A stretch of 64,000 nt of DNA from Cinnamomum chago (GCA_038049695.1 CP142456.1:81756422-81820421); one strand, 5' to 3'. Shown: positions 13,001 to 24,469, counted from the first letter of the stretch. Notes: generated from the sequence alone by a model not told the origin. Made by a program: numbers and translations.

Positions 13001-14131
13001 ATGGACGGACTAGATCTGTGATCAGATCAGTCTGTGGGTCCCGCAACAGTTCAAGCCAAAACTGGGTTTCTTTTTAAAACAATTCCTTCTCTGCTCAGCT
13101 ACTGGATTAGGGGCATGGGGATGTCCACACACTATGGGACTAGCCCATTTAGGGTCGCCCGTGGGTCCTCTATCCGATCCACGGTTCGGATTGGTCATCG
13201 GGTGGCCCACCTAGGCTCCGATTTCGATGCCAGAAACCAAAATCTCATTGTTTCACTAACAGTGACTATTACAGTCACCCTCTACAATATCCCATTTCTA
13301 ATCAAATAGATTCTACAACACATCGATTCATCAAATAATCAAATAAAATTATAAAAACACTACAATGCCCAACCATCCATCAAGAAATAGGCCCATTGAT
13401 CTTCCAAATGGGGTGAAAACCCATCCATCAATGTCCAACCATCCATCTATTCTAAGCTCAATGTTGTTTCTAACACATGAAAATAGCTTAACTTAAAATT
13501 AAATGAGTCAAATGCAACAGAATATACAAATGCAACAGAATATACAACCTAAGTTAAAAGTATAATGCACTTGCCTTTGATTTGGAATAGAAGGTTTGTA
13601 GAGAAATAAGAGAAAAAAGAGAGTCAAATCCTCAAGAAGATGATAACAGCTCCTAGGTCTTTTCCTCCAGCACAACAGTAGCTCAAGCCTTAGCTCTTAG
13701 GGAAGAAATGAGAGAGAGGAAGAAGAAGAATGGAAGAGGAGTGAATAGTTGCTAAGGGTTTTGGGGAAATGTGTTGGATTTATAGGGTTTGGGGGTGGCT
13801 AAAGTCTGAAATGGCCTTTGGGGTTGTATAGGATTAGGGTTAGGGTTAGGGGCAAATGGGTCTTTAGGTGGGGAAAGTTCTAGAATGATGTTTTTTAGGA
13901 AAACCCCCTATAGAAACCACAAATACCTAGTTAGGGCCTCCAACACTAATTAACTCTAGAATTACACAAGACCCCCAAAACCCTAACACTAACACAACTA
14001 AACTAACCTAACCAAACTTATGAAAATGTATTTACCCTTACTAACCCCTAATTAATATAATTAACTAATATTTATTATTAAATAGTATCCAAATATTCAA
14101 TTACAGGGCCCACAAGGGGTGGGGCCTCACA
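10049..14131 (-). mobile_element. 4.08-kb solo LTR (probably Gypsy/Tekay-like)
   Basis: This 4,083-bp insertion is absent from the same place in unit 2. It begins TGTAACGCCCC and ends GGGGCCTCACA (TG…CA), and is flanked by the 5-bp duplication CTAAA (10044-10048 and 14132-14136). No gag or pol frame and no second LTR copy are seen inside, so it reads as one very long LTR left after intra-element recombination. On the minus strand a TATA box (CTATAAAT, 13785-13778) sits about 350 bp from the TGTGAGGCCCC end and is followed by a pyrimidine-rich leader, so transcription would run leftward. Long LTRs with such ends are known from Tekay/Del chromoviruses; the lineage assignment is inference. Short frames inside are not genes. 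Confidence 0.8.
13778..13785 (-). promoter_or_regulatory. Putative TATA box of the long LTR
   Basis: CTATAAAT on the minus strand, within CCTATAAATCC, is followed downstream by a CT- and TTC-rich leader (13760 down to about 13620). The placement fits a U3/R boundary. It is the reason for calling the LTR minus-strand. Confidence 0.45.
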
Positions 14132-15362
14132 CTAAATATAAAACGTCTATTTTAGACAGATCTATTCTACACAGATCTATTATTCATATGTCCGTTTCAT
14201 ACCAATAAGATTTGCCAAACAGGGCCAGTTTATTACAATATGTTATTCATAATTTCATATAAAGATGGAAAAAGAGAAACTAATACTCATCATTTGAGTG
14301 GAAAATCATTTTTATGGACATCTCATAACCACATAAAAGAAAGTACTTGCCGGGTTGGTTCGTATAACCATGCTTTCGCAAAGAAGGCAAGGAAAAGTGG
14401 GATGCTTTCAGTAGAAAAAAATCGCTATTGTTTGGCACAACCGCTTGTATGCAATACAAAAACACAAAAATGGCCATGATTTTCCACGATTCCGCTCAAA
14501 AGCAATATTTCCAATGGGGACGGAAAAGAATTAATTAGTTTTTTTTTCCTGTATAATTAAGGAGGTGCAACTTGTCGTTTGCCGAGCCCTAGATTAGCAC
14601 GGGCATTTACTAATGTAAATGATAATATAAGCCTACTTATATGATTACATCTCGTTTAAATCTTCTGTAGGTAGGCTAACAATTGGGTTCCACCATGAAT
14701 CCATCTTACATCTCCTCACTCCGAGCTTCAAAGGACAACTCTAATTGAATTGAAATTTTTATCCCAAAGCTAATACATGAAATACATTAGCTTTAAATTG
14801 ATTGGATGTCGGATTATGATGGTCTAGTTTTAGGCGTCAACTTGCGGTCGAGGATTTATTTATTTATTGTTGGATTAAGAGGTTCTATAATTGTTTAAAA
14901 AAAAACCTCAAAAATAATGTTCTTGGATTTGGAGAATCTCCAATTCTCGGAATGCATCTTAATTAGGAAAGATTAAGTGAGAAGAGTGGTCCATATTAGG
15001 AGATCTAAACTCTCTTGTGTAAATAATCCTACTTTGGAAAGACATAATTCGTTAGAAGACATTCTATATATGTACTACAAATACTTCAGTAAACAATCCT
15101 AATTTGTGGATAATTCTCCTAATTCCACTTGATAACATTCAAATCCCACCATAATCCTGAGATTGGAGTGAAGATTAACATTAGCTTTAGTGGGGCCCAC
15201 TTCAAGGTGGTTCAAATATGGAAACCAACCTCTTTCATAAAAGAATCCTAGTTTAAAAGACTTTGTGTGTTCTACTCCATGCCATCTGATATCATCTTGC
15301 TCTCTCCTCTTAGCTAGACTGATCAATATTCAACCAATCAACTACAATACAATTCAGATTAT

Positions 15363-16613
15363 ATGGAGACAAAGATGGAAAGAAAAACAACAATACAAGA
15401 TCTGGGTGACGATCTTATGGTGGAGATTATTAGTTGGTTGCCACTTAAATCCATTGTGCTATGCCTTGGTGTCTGTAAACAATGGCAATCTCTCATCAGT
15501 GACGGCCCATTCTTCCTCACCAACACCATCAACGTTGCTCATCTTCACTACGATGACACATACATATGCCATCGAAGATGCCAAAGAGGAGGAGGAATAC
15601 AAGATTCAGAGCTTCCCTTCTCTATTAAATCTTTAGACAAAAGTCTGTTTGCTCATGTTTATGATTGTGGGGTTTTCGCCGGTTCTCCAATTTATGATTA
15701 TGGGATTTTTGCCACGTGCAATGGATTGCTCATCTATGGTGTTTTCATCCGATTAACAAAAGAGCTGCGTGAGTGCTACATCTCCAATCCATGGACCAGA
15801 GAGTATGTTCCTTTTGAGAAACCATCCTACCCAAGACCAATTGCTGGATGGGGACTCGCCTTCGAAAACAACCCCATCAATTCAAATTCAAGGAATACCA
15901 AGAGCAGCAACAACAATGCAGCCTTGTACAAAATTGTGGTCGTGCATTATACATTTGAAGACAACACTTACTTATTCGAGGTCCGTTCATCAGATAAAAA
16001 TAGGTGGCGATTGATTCAGTCGGCCATAAAATTCTGTTATCTGCGGTTAAACAGCAATGCCTTTTATTGCAGGCGAGTCTTGTATTGGCAGTGCTGCGAG
16101 AAGCAGGCTCTCATGTTCAATTTGGAAAAAGAAACCCCTGACTACTTGGAACTTCCAAGGGACGCCGACAACGACCATGCAACGGCACACTCGTTCCTCA
16201 AAAGCAAGTTGGTGGAGTGTCATGGGCAGCTACACTGCATTCGACTAAGCTCCGGTGGCAGCAGATTAAGTATTTGGAAGATGTCGACAACGTCGATGAG
16301 TGATGGATGGTTGATATTGCATAATGTAGACCTAAGAGGAGCAATGGAGAGAAGTTTGGATGTTTTAGATCCAGAGCATGAGATAAAGATTAATAACTTA
16401 CTGCTTGCTTTCAGTCCTATAGACATGAATTGCGAAGGAGATGATAAAGTTCTCCTGGACTGTGTTTTTTTCTTAGAGTACTGTAATTACTGCATGATTG
16501 TATCATATGATCTGAAGAGGGCTGCGTTTGAGTTAATATTCAAGAGAGACCCTTGTCGGGAGGTAAAGTTCTTTCGATATACTCCGACTAACAAGACCAT
16601 CTCTGTGAGGTAA
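15363..16613 (+). CDS. F-box protein, unit 1
   Basis: This is an intronless gene of 416 codons. The N-terminus (residues about 13-52) is an F-box: DLGDDLMVEIISWLPLKS followed by a VCKQWQSLIS stretch. Plant F-box proteins bind SKP1 through this domain and act as the substrate-choosing part of SCF ubiquitin ligases. The long C-terminal part, with tryptophan-containing strands such as YISNPWTREYVPF and WRLIQSAIKF, is of the F-box-associated interaction type and would choose the target, which is unknown. A second ATG at 15375 is the only one conserved in the sister gene, where the first is ACG, so translation may begin there. The sister gene at 30033 differs at 13 residues by my count. No truncation or frameshift is seen. 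Confidence 0.85.
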   Translation: METKMERKTTIQDLGDDLMVEIISWLPLKSIVLCLGVCKQWQSLISDGPFFLTNTINVAHLHYDDTYICHRRCQRGGGIQDSELPFSIKSLDKSLFAHVYDCGVFAGSPIYDYGIFATCNGLLIYGVFIRLTKELRECYISNPWTREYVPFEKPSYPRPIAGWGLAFENNPINSNSRNTKSSNNNAALYKIVVVHYTFEDNTYLFEVRSSDKNRWRLIQSAIKFCYLRLNSNAFYCRRVLYWQCCEKQALMFNLEKETPDYLELPRDADNDHATAHSFLKSKLVECHGQLHCIRLSSGGSRLSIWKMSTTSMSDGWLILHNVDLRGAMERSLDVLDPEHEIKINNLLLAFSPIDMNCEGDDKVLLDCVFFLEYCNYCMIVSYDLKRAAFELIFKRDPCREVKFFRYTPTNKTISVR

Positions 16614-16689
16614 ACATGTTATGTTGATTGTTCCTTGTTTTTTAGAATTTTAGTTTTTGAACATTGTTCCCAACAATACAGATTTATGT

Positions 16690-16860
16690 ATTGTGCTGTG
16701 GTGGTTAGAGCTGATTTTTAAAAGCTCCATGAAGTGAGAGGTTGTGAGTTTGAATTGTATTAGCTATAATAGTTTAGTTATCAGAAAAGTGGTAGAGATT
16801 TATGTGAGCTTCTCTTTTCAGTTTTTTTCTATTAAGGATCTTCGTTATGAGACGGAGAAA
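16690..16860 (+). mobile_element. Possible tRNA-like SINE behind the F-box gene
   Basis: GTGGTGGTTAGAGC followed by GAGAGGTTGTGAGTTTGAAT resembles A-box and B-box spacing of a polymerase III promoter. The same stretch follows the sister gene at about 31348-31520. I could not define target duplications or a tail, so this is tentative. Confidence 0.3.
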
Positions 16861-17276
16861 ATTAAAGATGAAACATGTATAGAAACAAAACCTTAACACC
16901 CCACGGGTGCGTTTGTATGACAAGAGGATTCTCTATCAGGAGGAAAAGGGAAAAGGTACTTACCTAATTCCATGCATCCCTTTGGAATCCTCGTGCTACA
17001 CAAACGCACACTCAGGGAACCTTTAATAAGGAGTAACTCTTTTTGTCCTTTGAACGCTACAAATTTTCCACAGTATGGGCTTCATTTTGTTATTCTAAAC
17101 TAGTGAGAGAGAGAACCACATGCCTTTTTCATTGTTGATTTTAATTTTAGAGGCCCCCTTTTTGGCGAGCTTCTTAATCAATTTGAACTTCAAAATTTAT
17201 GGCCTCTTTGTTTGCATAAAATACATGTCAATTGAATACCTAAGAGTTCAGGGTGAAATGAGCTCCACCGATGTGT

Positions 17277-17321
17277 TATTAAGGAGATCATGAGCGGCTA
17301 TTAAGGAGATCATGAGCGGCT
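17277..17321. repeat. 22-bp tandem duplication
   Basis: ATTAAGGAGATCATGAGCGGCT occurs twice in a row just upstream of the LINE remnant. The same pair is present in unit 2 near 31958-32002, so it predates the duplication. Confidence 0.7.
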
Positions 17322-17329
17322 GAAAGACA

Positions 17330-19620
17330 TTAGTTCATGCACTATGAATTTGCCCTAGCCAAGGACTTGAGCGAATTGGCAGAAGTTTGGAGGTTGTTTC
17401 CTTTCAGAGGGGTTGGCCTAATCCTATGAATACTGATTCATTTCTCTATTCTTTGGTTGTTTTGGAAGGAAAAGAATAATAGAATCTTCAACTGCAAGTC
17501 AAAGGATGCGAAAAATATTATTTTCACGATTATTCTTAAAATAGCTAAATGGGCGGGTATTAAAAAAAGAGTTGGAGCACTTGAACATGAATAATATCTT
17601 AAATAATTTGGAAGCTTGTTTGAGAAATTGATGCATTAAGAAGAGACCTTTAGTCACTTTGTCTCTCCCCTCTTTTAATATTCTTAAATTTAATGTGGAT
17701 AATGGGGCAAGAGGTAAGCCAAGGCCTGTAGGTATAGATGACTAGGGATGGTAACGGGGCGGGGCGGGGGCGGAATTGGGTTGCTCCATCCTCGCCCCGT
17801 CCCGCAATTCGATGTATGTTATATACCCCGTCCCAGCCCCGACATGCCCCGTGGGGCCCCTCCCCGATGTGGTACAGCCACAAACATAATAAATTAATTT
17901 TGGATTGACTACAAAGAAAAAGGTAAATTCATTTATTTTACATGGTAAAAAGCACATGAATGATTCATCTATGTTGTCTCCATGCCTTTAATAATATTTA
18001 AAAAAAAAACCCTCAACCATGTTGACTTATTTACTCGAAACTCAGGCCCCTCTCAAAACATCAGTCTTCCTAGGGACCATGTCGTTTTTCCCAAAATAGA
18101 ATAAAAATATCTCCCCGCATAAATATTTTATAAGTGTGGGGCACTGTTAAATTGTTTAAATTTTTTAAAATTATCTAATATTAATATTATAAATTTTCCT
18201 TTACCTAAAATTTTACCTATTTAAAGTGAGATTTATTCTTATAAGATTTTCTTTAAGCCCTTGAAGGCCACTAACATACACTTGAAAATATCATACATAC
18301 TTTGAGACATTCTTTATAAAAAAAGATAATATCTCTCTAAAATATCATGAACTCCATCAATACATTGTTTCACTTCATTTATGGTATTGAACTCCACCCA
18401 CTAATAAAGAGGTTGATTACATATAATTAAAATTAGTATAATTTATAGTGTTGTTAGTATAATTAGAATCATATTAAGTTACTAACTATAATTTACCTTG
18501 CTATTTCTAATCATATAAGTCAATATAAGCATATAGCATGATATATCTTGTAATGTTATATCAAATTAGTATAATTTATATTGTTATTAGTATGATTAGA
18601 ATCATACCAATTATAATTTACCTTGCTATCTCTAATCACATATATTATTATAAGCTTAAAGCATGATCTATCATTCTATTATATTCGTTTTATTTAATAT
18701 GATTTATCATGTCGCAATTTAACATTATATATGATTAAAGTCAAATAAGCTTAGATAGATTTTTTAACAACTTTAATTTCATTAAATTTGAATTAGAGGG
18801 ATGGGATCATATTATATGCTTTTATAATGTATAGGGTTCATTCAATTACAAGTTTAACTTTAAAAAAAGTCTTCAATCAATCTACTTAACCCTTAATAAC
18901 AACATAAAATCAATATATACATTTATATATAAATATGTTTATTTATTATAAAAGAAATCTAAAATATATATATATTTATTTATTTTTTAGAGGGTTACTA
19001 ATTTCGGGGAGGGTTATGGGGCAGGGCAACGGGGCAGGGTAAGAAACAGACCCATCCCCGCCCCAGATTCGGGGTATGTTTTTTTGCCCTGTCCTCACCC
19101 TGTCTAAGAGTCGGGGCGGGGCGGGCACTCCGGGTTGTGGCGGGGTGGGTTAAAAATGTCATCCCTATAGATGACATCTTAAGGAACTATAAGTGAGAGA
19201 TATTTTTTATGTTATTAAAGTATATAGGCATCAAGAATTCTAGTGAAGCAGAACTGTTAGATATATTGAAAGCTCTAAGGATTTGTGCCTCAAATAATTT
19301 TCATCACACAATGGGGGGAAGTGATTCTTTAAATGTGATTTCTTCGATGTGTTGTTTGGAGAAGGGTCTATGGAAACTCCAACTCCTTTTCAAAAATATA
19401 AATGCTTGGTCATCACCTTTGAATGTTGAGTTTCAATATGTGTATCCGTCGGCGGATGTCTTGACTAAGTTTGGGGTATAAAGAGATGTAGCCTTTATTT
19501 TTGCTCCTTTGTAATTTGTTATTTTTGCATGGGTATTTATCTCTTCTTTTTCTCCTTTTTCTATAATTGTACCCTTCTTAAGTCTTTAATATAATTTACC
19601 GTTACTATAAAAAAAACAAT
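17330..19620 (+). pseudogene. LINE 3' end (zf-RVT tail and RNase H-like domain), unit 1, split by a hAT element
   Basis: The frames before and after the hAT insertion translate to the end of a plant LINE ORF2. Upstream are a zf-RVT-like tail (SILWLFWKEKNNRIF, IAKWAGIKKR) and the start of an RVT_3 RNase H-like domain (ILKFNVDNGARGKPRP). Downstream, 19209-19481 continues it with SSEAELLDILKALRI, a GGSDSLNVIS segment and a terminal VLTKFGV. Stops and frameshifts, for example just before ILKFNV, show it is dead. A 3' untranslated stretch ends in an A-rich tail near 19612. The duplicate in unit 2 spans about 31990-46330. Confidence 0.7.
17743..19167. mobile_element. Non-autonomous hAT element inside the LINE, unit 1
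   Basis: The termini TAGGGATGGTAACGG and …CATCCCTA are hAT-type, close to the Ac/Ds ends, and are flanked by the perfect 8-bp duplication TAGATGAC (17735-17742 and 19168-19175). Both subterminal regions are very GC-rich (GGGGCGGGGCGGGGGCGG near 17757; CGGGGCGGGGCGGGC near 19113), while the centre is AT-rich. No transposase frame is present in the 1,425 bp. It interrupts the RNase H-like coding sequence of the LINE. Confidence 0.85.
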
Positions 19621-19960
19621 AAATATGTAAGTTGGAAGGTGATTTTCTCCACAACCCCCTTCTATTGTTGATGGTACAGTTCTTCTTTTATAGATGTTTT
19701 TCAAGTATGAAGATTAGGAACCATATAAGCCAGTAGGATTTTACTTATTTTTTTTTATCATTACCTTTATGGTTATAAGTGGTCCAAAATATTCTGTCGT
19801 CAGTTCACGCTCATCCAAATTAAGTTATTGTTGTTGAGCAAGGTGATCAAATGTTGGTTTTGTAATTATTGTCAACACTCAGGCATTTGTTGTTGAAGAT
19901 TATTAGTTTAGACCCAACTGGGGTTCAGGCCCAACTCGAATTCTGGCCCAAGTGTACACA

Positions 19961-19969
19961 TATATAAAT
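19961..19969 (+). promoter_or_regulatory. Putative TATA box of the 1.04-kb LTR
   Basis: TATATAAAT is preceded by GTGTACACA and followed by CCCAGTGAAG. Its position 130 bp from the LTR start fits a U3 promoter. Confidence 0.5.
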
Positions 19970-20821
19970 CCCAGTGAAGAAAAAAAGATCTTCTTGCCCT
20001 AGCCCTAAAAGAAATCATTCTATCCTTTTGGCTGGAGCTCCAAGACGGCTGCTGCTACTTCTTCATTCAGCTGGCTGCCCCTGCATCTGAAGTGCTGCTG
20101 ATACATGGCTGGGCCTCTCTCTCCATTCTGAAATTGTTGCACAGCTGGTGCTCCTCTCACTACTGCACAGGTGCTACTATTTCTTCTTCTCTGTTTCAGC
20201 TGGTCTTCTCTGTTTCCTGCATTGCTGCTGATGCTGCCTCCAAGCTGAGACATGCATGAATTATCTACATGGGTGATGTGTGAAGGCTGGACAGTGATTG
20301 AAAGGGCTGCAATTTGTTGAATGGTGCTGGGTATATGAGCTGAAATAGGAATTGTGTTTTGGTGAAGTGCAGCAAAACTTTATCAACAGTAGCATGAATA
20401 GTTGTTTCAGAAATTTGGTTTGAAGACTTTGATTGACTCAAATGTGGTTTGAAGACATTGTAATTTGTTGGGCTGATTTGTGAAGCATTGTCTGTGTGCT
20501 ATTTTTTTTTAAACATCCTTGTAATCATTCAAGTGGGTGCTTGAGTATAGGGGTTGGTGCCTCTATCCGTGGGTGCGGATCTTATATTGGAGTGGGTGCT
20601 CCTATACTGTAGTGGGTGCTACAAGTTGAGAGTGGAAGTGCTTAGCACATCGTGGATGTAGCCAATTTGGGTAAACCACGTAAAAAATCTTGTGTCTGTG
20701 TGGTGCTTGATTTTTAGTTTTGATGCATGTATGTGATGTGAAGTGGAGTAGATGCACAGGTATTTGTAATTGTCTGCACTAGCCTTGTTTAGAATAGGTG
20801 ATTTTGGTTGTCACTGATTCA

Positions 20822-20841
20822 CCCCCCCCCCCCCCCCCCCC
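20822..20841. repeat. Homopolymer C20
   Basis: Twenty consecutive C residues lie close to the right end of the solo LTR. The exact length is likely to vary between alleles or to be affected by sequencing error. Confidence 0.85.
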
Positions 20842-21009
20842 TCTCAGTGACCTAGTGGACTTTAACAATTGTTTGATGTTAAAAACTTGTACTCGTAATA
20901 TATCAAACAAAACCCCCACCATCTTCCAATTGCAATCATGGAACCATCTCCTTAAATTAACCCATATGGGCACTGATTGGCCATCTTAACCACTAATCCT
21001 GTTAGGTTG

Positions 21010-24000
21010 AAATAAACAATGGGACAGACTTGAACAAGCTTTGACCTGGCCCAGACCACTAAAACCCCTAGTTATTATAAAATTAAAGGAGACACCTTCT
21101 AATTTTTATCACATGAATGCCAAACAGGGAGTTGATTCCATGATTTCTTTTGATTAACAAATCATGAGTTGACATCTAAATCATATCACGAGAAAACCCA
21201 TTACAAACAGCCTATGAATGCTAAGAATTTCTAGATATTTGAACTATCCCAATAAAAATTAGCCACAGCTCCAACAGGCCCTTTGTTGGCCATGCTATGG
21301 ATGTAAGAATCAGCCCAAATCGTGGCCCTTTATTGGACCTCTTGTGGCTGTAAAGCACAACTAATTTATTAAGCAACGGTTAGTCGATAATCATATTCAA
21401 CAGTTTTGATCACCCTAATGCACCCAACTTAATCACAAATCGATGAGTATTTCCTCCCAAAGAAAGAAATAAAATTTTTAAGATTTTAGAGAAATGATTA
21501 AAAGGTTTAAGATCAAGACATTAGAATTGAGATCTAGACCATTGGAATGAAAGGTAAAATGGAAAATTTAGAAAACTAATTTCATGTTTAGTGATATTGA
21601 ACCCTGAATGAATACAACTGACTAGGAACATTTTCTACAAAACCAGTGTATATAATTTTCTTTTGATGTCTTTAACAATGCTGCTGATTCTATTATTTCC
21701 TCCTTCCCTTCACTTATCCCTGATGCTGAATTTGCTTTAGAAATTTGTCCAATCGGTGAATTTGCCACCACCTAATTCTTCCTACAGAATGTCAGTATTT
21801 GATTGATTATGTTTCAAAAAAAAAAATTATAGTAGCACCTAGAAGATGCAATGGCAGCACCCCAGCTGGACATTTTCCAAGTTTTTCAACTAAGATTTGT
21901 CTTTGAGAGATTAGGAACTCAAATGTTAGTTTTCAGGATTTGAGATTTGCTTTGTGATTTGTAAGTGGGTGGGCCATTAAATGAACAATCAAGCTAGTCT
22001 TATAGATTGACTTATATTCATGCAGATGCTAGTGTTGTGTACTGCTAAAGCAACCATTAAAAAAAATTAAAGGTGTTGCTAAAGCAAATAGTGTATTGTG
22101 AGTATAGTAAAGGTCAAAAAAAAAAAAAAAATTTTATGGATAACAGAATTATCCATCCACTGGGGGTAAGGGGCCTTGTTTCCTTGTCATGCCAACAATC
22201 AATATATATAGCAATGAACAATACAGACATTTTAATGAAAACGGAAGGTACAAATTGACTATGAAAGCATGTTTGTCTCAACTGATAGATACTACAAGGT
22301 TGCACTTATATAATCACTTCTCAGGCCTATACCAGATCACTCATATTTGCCGGTCCCCAAATATAAAAGAATTCCATACTAAAAAAAATGAGTAGTTATA
22401 CACATAAAAAAAAAAAAAATTTGCTGAGTTGCAAAGTGAATTGAATTAAAAATAGGTTAAAGAAAAAGGCCCCAAAATATACAACCAATTACTGGTTTAA
22501 GAAAACCATGAAAAAATAAGACAACCAGAGAGGGAAAAAAAAAGAGAGAAACGGCCAATCAAAAATAGGACAGGAGGAGGGCCAACCAGTTGAAACAACA
22601 GGCAAACCAACTATGCTGGGAAAGGAACCAAGCCAGTAGCACAGAGAGTCAATGACCAGCACCAAAAAACAAAAAGTAGAATCATACACAGGAATAACAC
22701 ATAAGAAGAGTTCACTTGTTCATGGAATTGATATCAATGTAAGGAAAGTAGAAAATTGCAACATGTGGATAGGTTATAATATTTTTTTAAAAAATAAACT
22801 GGCTTTTTTTTTTCTTTGCAAAACCTTGTCCAAGCACTCAAATCTATATAGGATAATGAAGAAAGTTCCATCAAATCAAAGAAGAACGAACCATTTAAAT
22901 ATGAGTCAGAGATTTCAATTCAGGGGTTGGGGATTAGGATTTTGGGTTTAGAGATTTGAGTTAGCACTTCAGGTTTAGAGTCTAGGATCAGTGATTAGGG
23001 TTTGGTAATGAGTTTGATTTCAGATCCCACACAATCAGTTCGCAAGGTATGATGAGGGAAGGATGTATGGGAATATTTCCACACAGAAACTAATGTGCAG
23101 CTCATTGGGTCCAAAAAGAGGGTCTATATTAATTGTTTGACTTGGGTCCATATGACTGAGCCAGGTGGAGCTTTTGGACCATGATAGTTCTACTATTACA
23201 AAAAAAAAAAAAAATGTAGAATGCAATGAGCAAGGTGTACATGGGCTGTTTAGATTATAAAAAAGAAAAAAGTACACATTGTTTCACCAAGATAACATAA
23301 ACAATAACTTTTTTTTTTTTGGTAAAGTCAGTGTCACTCACCTATGGACTTTCAAAATCAAGAGGTTTTATAATTTATGTCAAAACTCATGGGCTCGAAT
23401 CAGTGGGGATTAATTGTCTCCAAATTCATAGATTTATTATTTTTAAAGGTTTTTCTTTTTTTTTTAAATCTCTAATAATGAAGAGCTTCTTAGTTTGGAA
23501 TACTTGCTCCAAAATTCTAGCTAGAGCATCCTAGACTCCTAGTAATAGGGAAGACTTTTCCTCATAAGACTCTCTGTATGTACTTTGCATAAAGATACTT
23601 ACAAGTAATGTAATGGATTGGCCCCTCCTAATTTTGAAAATCTCCCTAACTTCTCTCCCTATCTTGAAGAAAATCTTGCATTAAGGAAACAGAACTCTTT
23701 TGTAAAGAATCCTAGTTTGAAAAGACTTTCTTTAGAACACTTTCTATTATGAGTAGTACTCTTTAAATATTTATTCCATACAATGGATATCCCTATTAGC
23801 AACAATAGTATGTAGGCAGTCAACATTTCTTTGTTGATGCGAACTCGCAAAATACGTGTCCCGTGACTCGGACATCCGACCTACCAGGCTCTAATACCAC
23901 TTGTAGGATCTTACACCCTATTGAGCTACCACTTATCTCAAAACCAATTGGTGATAGGAAACGGCACAACAATAGTTTTATGGTGAGGGCAAGGGCTTGA

Positions 24001-24112
24001 CCACAATTATGACCGCTCAGGAGCGAGGGTGGACGTTGACCTCAACATCCTTTCTCCTTTCTCCTCTTGATTGATCATACATTCAACCAAATACAATACA
24101 ATTTCAGATTAA
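21010..24112. other. Non-coding part of unit 1 matching 51310-54130
   Basis: This sequence is shared with unit 2 and holds no gene I can support. It includes A- and T-homopolymers, one copy of the dispersed repeat (about 23118-23300), and GATTAGGATTTTGGGTTTAGAG-like degenerate repeats near 22920-23010. At its left edge it joins directly to GTTAGGTTGAAATA, where unit 2 has 4.6 kb with the RLP gene. Confidence 0.6.
23832..24057 (-). mobile_element. TRIM-like LTR fragment with primer-binding-site motif, unit 1 only
   Basis: This 226-bp insertion is missing at the same place in unit 2 (near 54055). It runs TGTTGATGCGAAC…GACCTCAACA (TG…CA), with imperfect 5-bp flanks TTCTT/TCCTT. Read on the minus strand, GATCCTACA is followed by AGTGGTATTAGAGCC. 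This resembles an LTR end plus the primer-binding site complementary to initiator methionine tRNA, as in TRIM/SMART retrotransposons. Confidence 0.5.
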
Positions 24113-24144
24113 ATGGAGCCAAATAAGATAAAAAGAAGAAGAAG

Positions 24145-24175
<31 letters not shown>

Positions 24176-24180
24176 GAAGA
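24113..24180 (+). pseudogene. Truncated 5' end of an F-box gene at the duplication junction
   Basis: ATGGAGCCAAATAAG followed by an AGA/ACA codon run and ATGGAAGA corresponds to the first 23 codons of the F-box pseudogene at 54131. It has a longer ACA run here. It then switches, after one extra A, to the left-edge sequence of the duplicated unit. This fixes the tandem-duplication breakpoint to the base. Confidence 0.8.
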
Positions 24181-24469
24181 AGTTTTGGACCCTGAAATAG
24201 AAAAGAAGTTTTTTGAGTTTTTTTTTTTTTTTTCATCTTTTTGGAACCAAGTACCATTTTACCAATGATGATGGTGTCCAACCTCTTTGAGAACCCAATA
24301 TTTTTTCGGACACATGAACTCCTTGCCTCAGTGCCTCCCCCATATATCAATGAGTCAGTCTTTTGCCTAGACAGGAGGCCTAAGGAATAAAACACAAGTT
24401 CGAATTTTAACACCTTTGAGTATTATTTTAGAATGGATGGCAAACAATGATTAATAGAGATAATTATAT

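Larger units (their letters stand above)
9090..14226. mobile_element. Non-autonomous Harbinger-like element, unit 1, split by a solo LTR
   Basis: The left end GGGGCTGTTTGGCAAGTCT pairs with a right end reading …AGATTTGCCAAACAGGGCC as an inverted repeat of about 18 bp. The left flank is TCA, and in unit 2 TCA is found on both sides. Without the LTR inserted at 10049-14131 the body is about 1.05 kb and has no transposase. It contains an imperfect 38-bp tandem repeat around 9905-9980. The duplicate is 27928-28861. Confidence 0.5.
19832..20867 (+). mobile_element. 1.04-kb solo LTR (Copia-like), unit 1 only
   Basis: It starts TGTTGAGCAAGG and ends GGACTTTAACA (TG…CA), and is flanked by the perfect 5-bp duplication ATTGT (19827-19831 and 20868-20872). 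Unit 2 has the empty site (TTATTGTTTGATG near 46526). A TATA box, TATATAAAT, lies at 19961, about 130 bp in. The right end carries a C20 tract followed by CTCTCAGTGACC, a layout seen at Copia LTR ends. No second LTR or internal domain remains, so it is a solo LTR. Confidence 0.85.
5207..24180. repeat. Tandem segmental duplication, unit 1
   Basis: This block is repeated with near-identical sequence as unit 2 (24182-54186). The left edge is GTTTTGGACCCTGAAATAG, which reappears at 24182 directly behind the fragment ATGGAAGA plus one extra A. Unit 1 holds the SINE, the Harbinger-like element, the F-box gene 15363-16613 and the hAT-split LINE. It alone carries two solo LTRs (10049-14131, 19832-20867) and a TRIM-like piece (23832-24057). 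Sister-specific insertions removed, both units have a shared core of about 13 kb. The segment containing the RLP gene in unit 2 is missing here at 21010-21014 (AAATA). Confidence 0.9.

Noticed and set aside
13834-13860. Telomere-like GGATTAGGGTTAGGGTTAGGGG
   Set aside because: Too short and of TTAGGG type within an LTR; plant telomeres are TTTAGGG arrays.
10049-14131. Complete LTR retrotransposon
   Set aside because: No gag, protease, reverse transcriptase or integrase frames and no internal pair of repeats.
20020-20253. 77-codon minus-strand frame in the 1.04-kb LTR
   Set aside because: Lies in the transcribed part of a solo LTR on the opposite strand; no domain.
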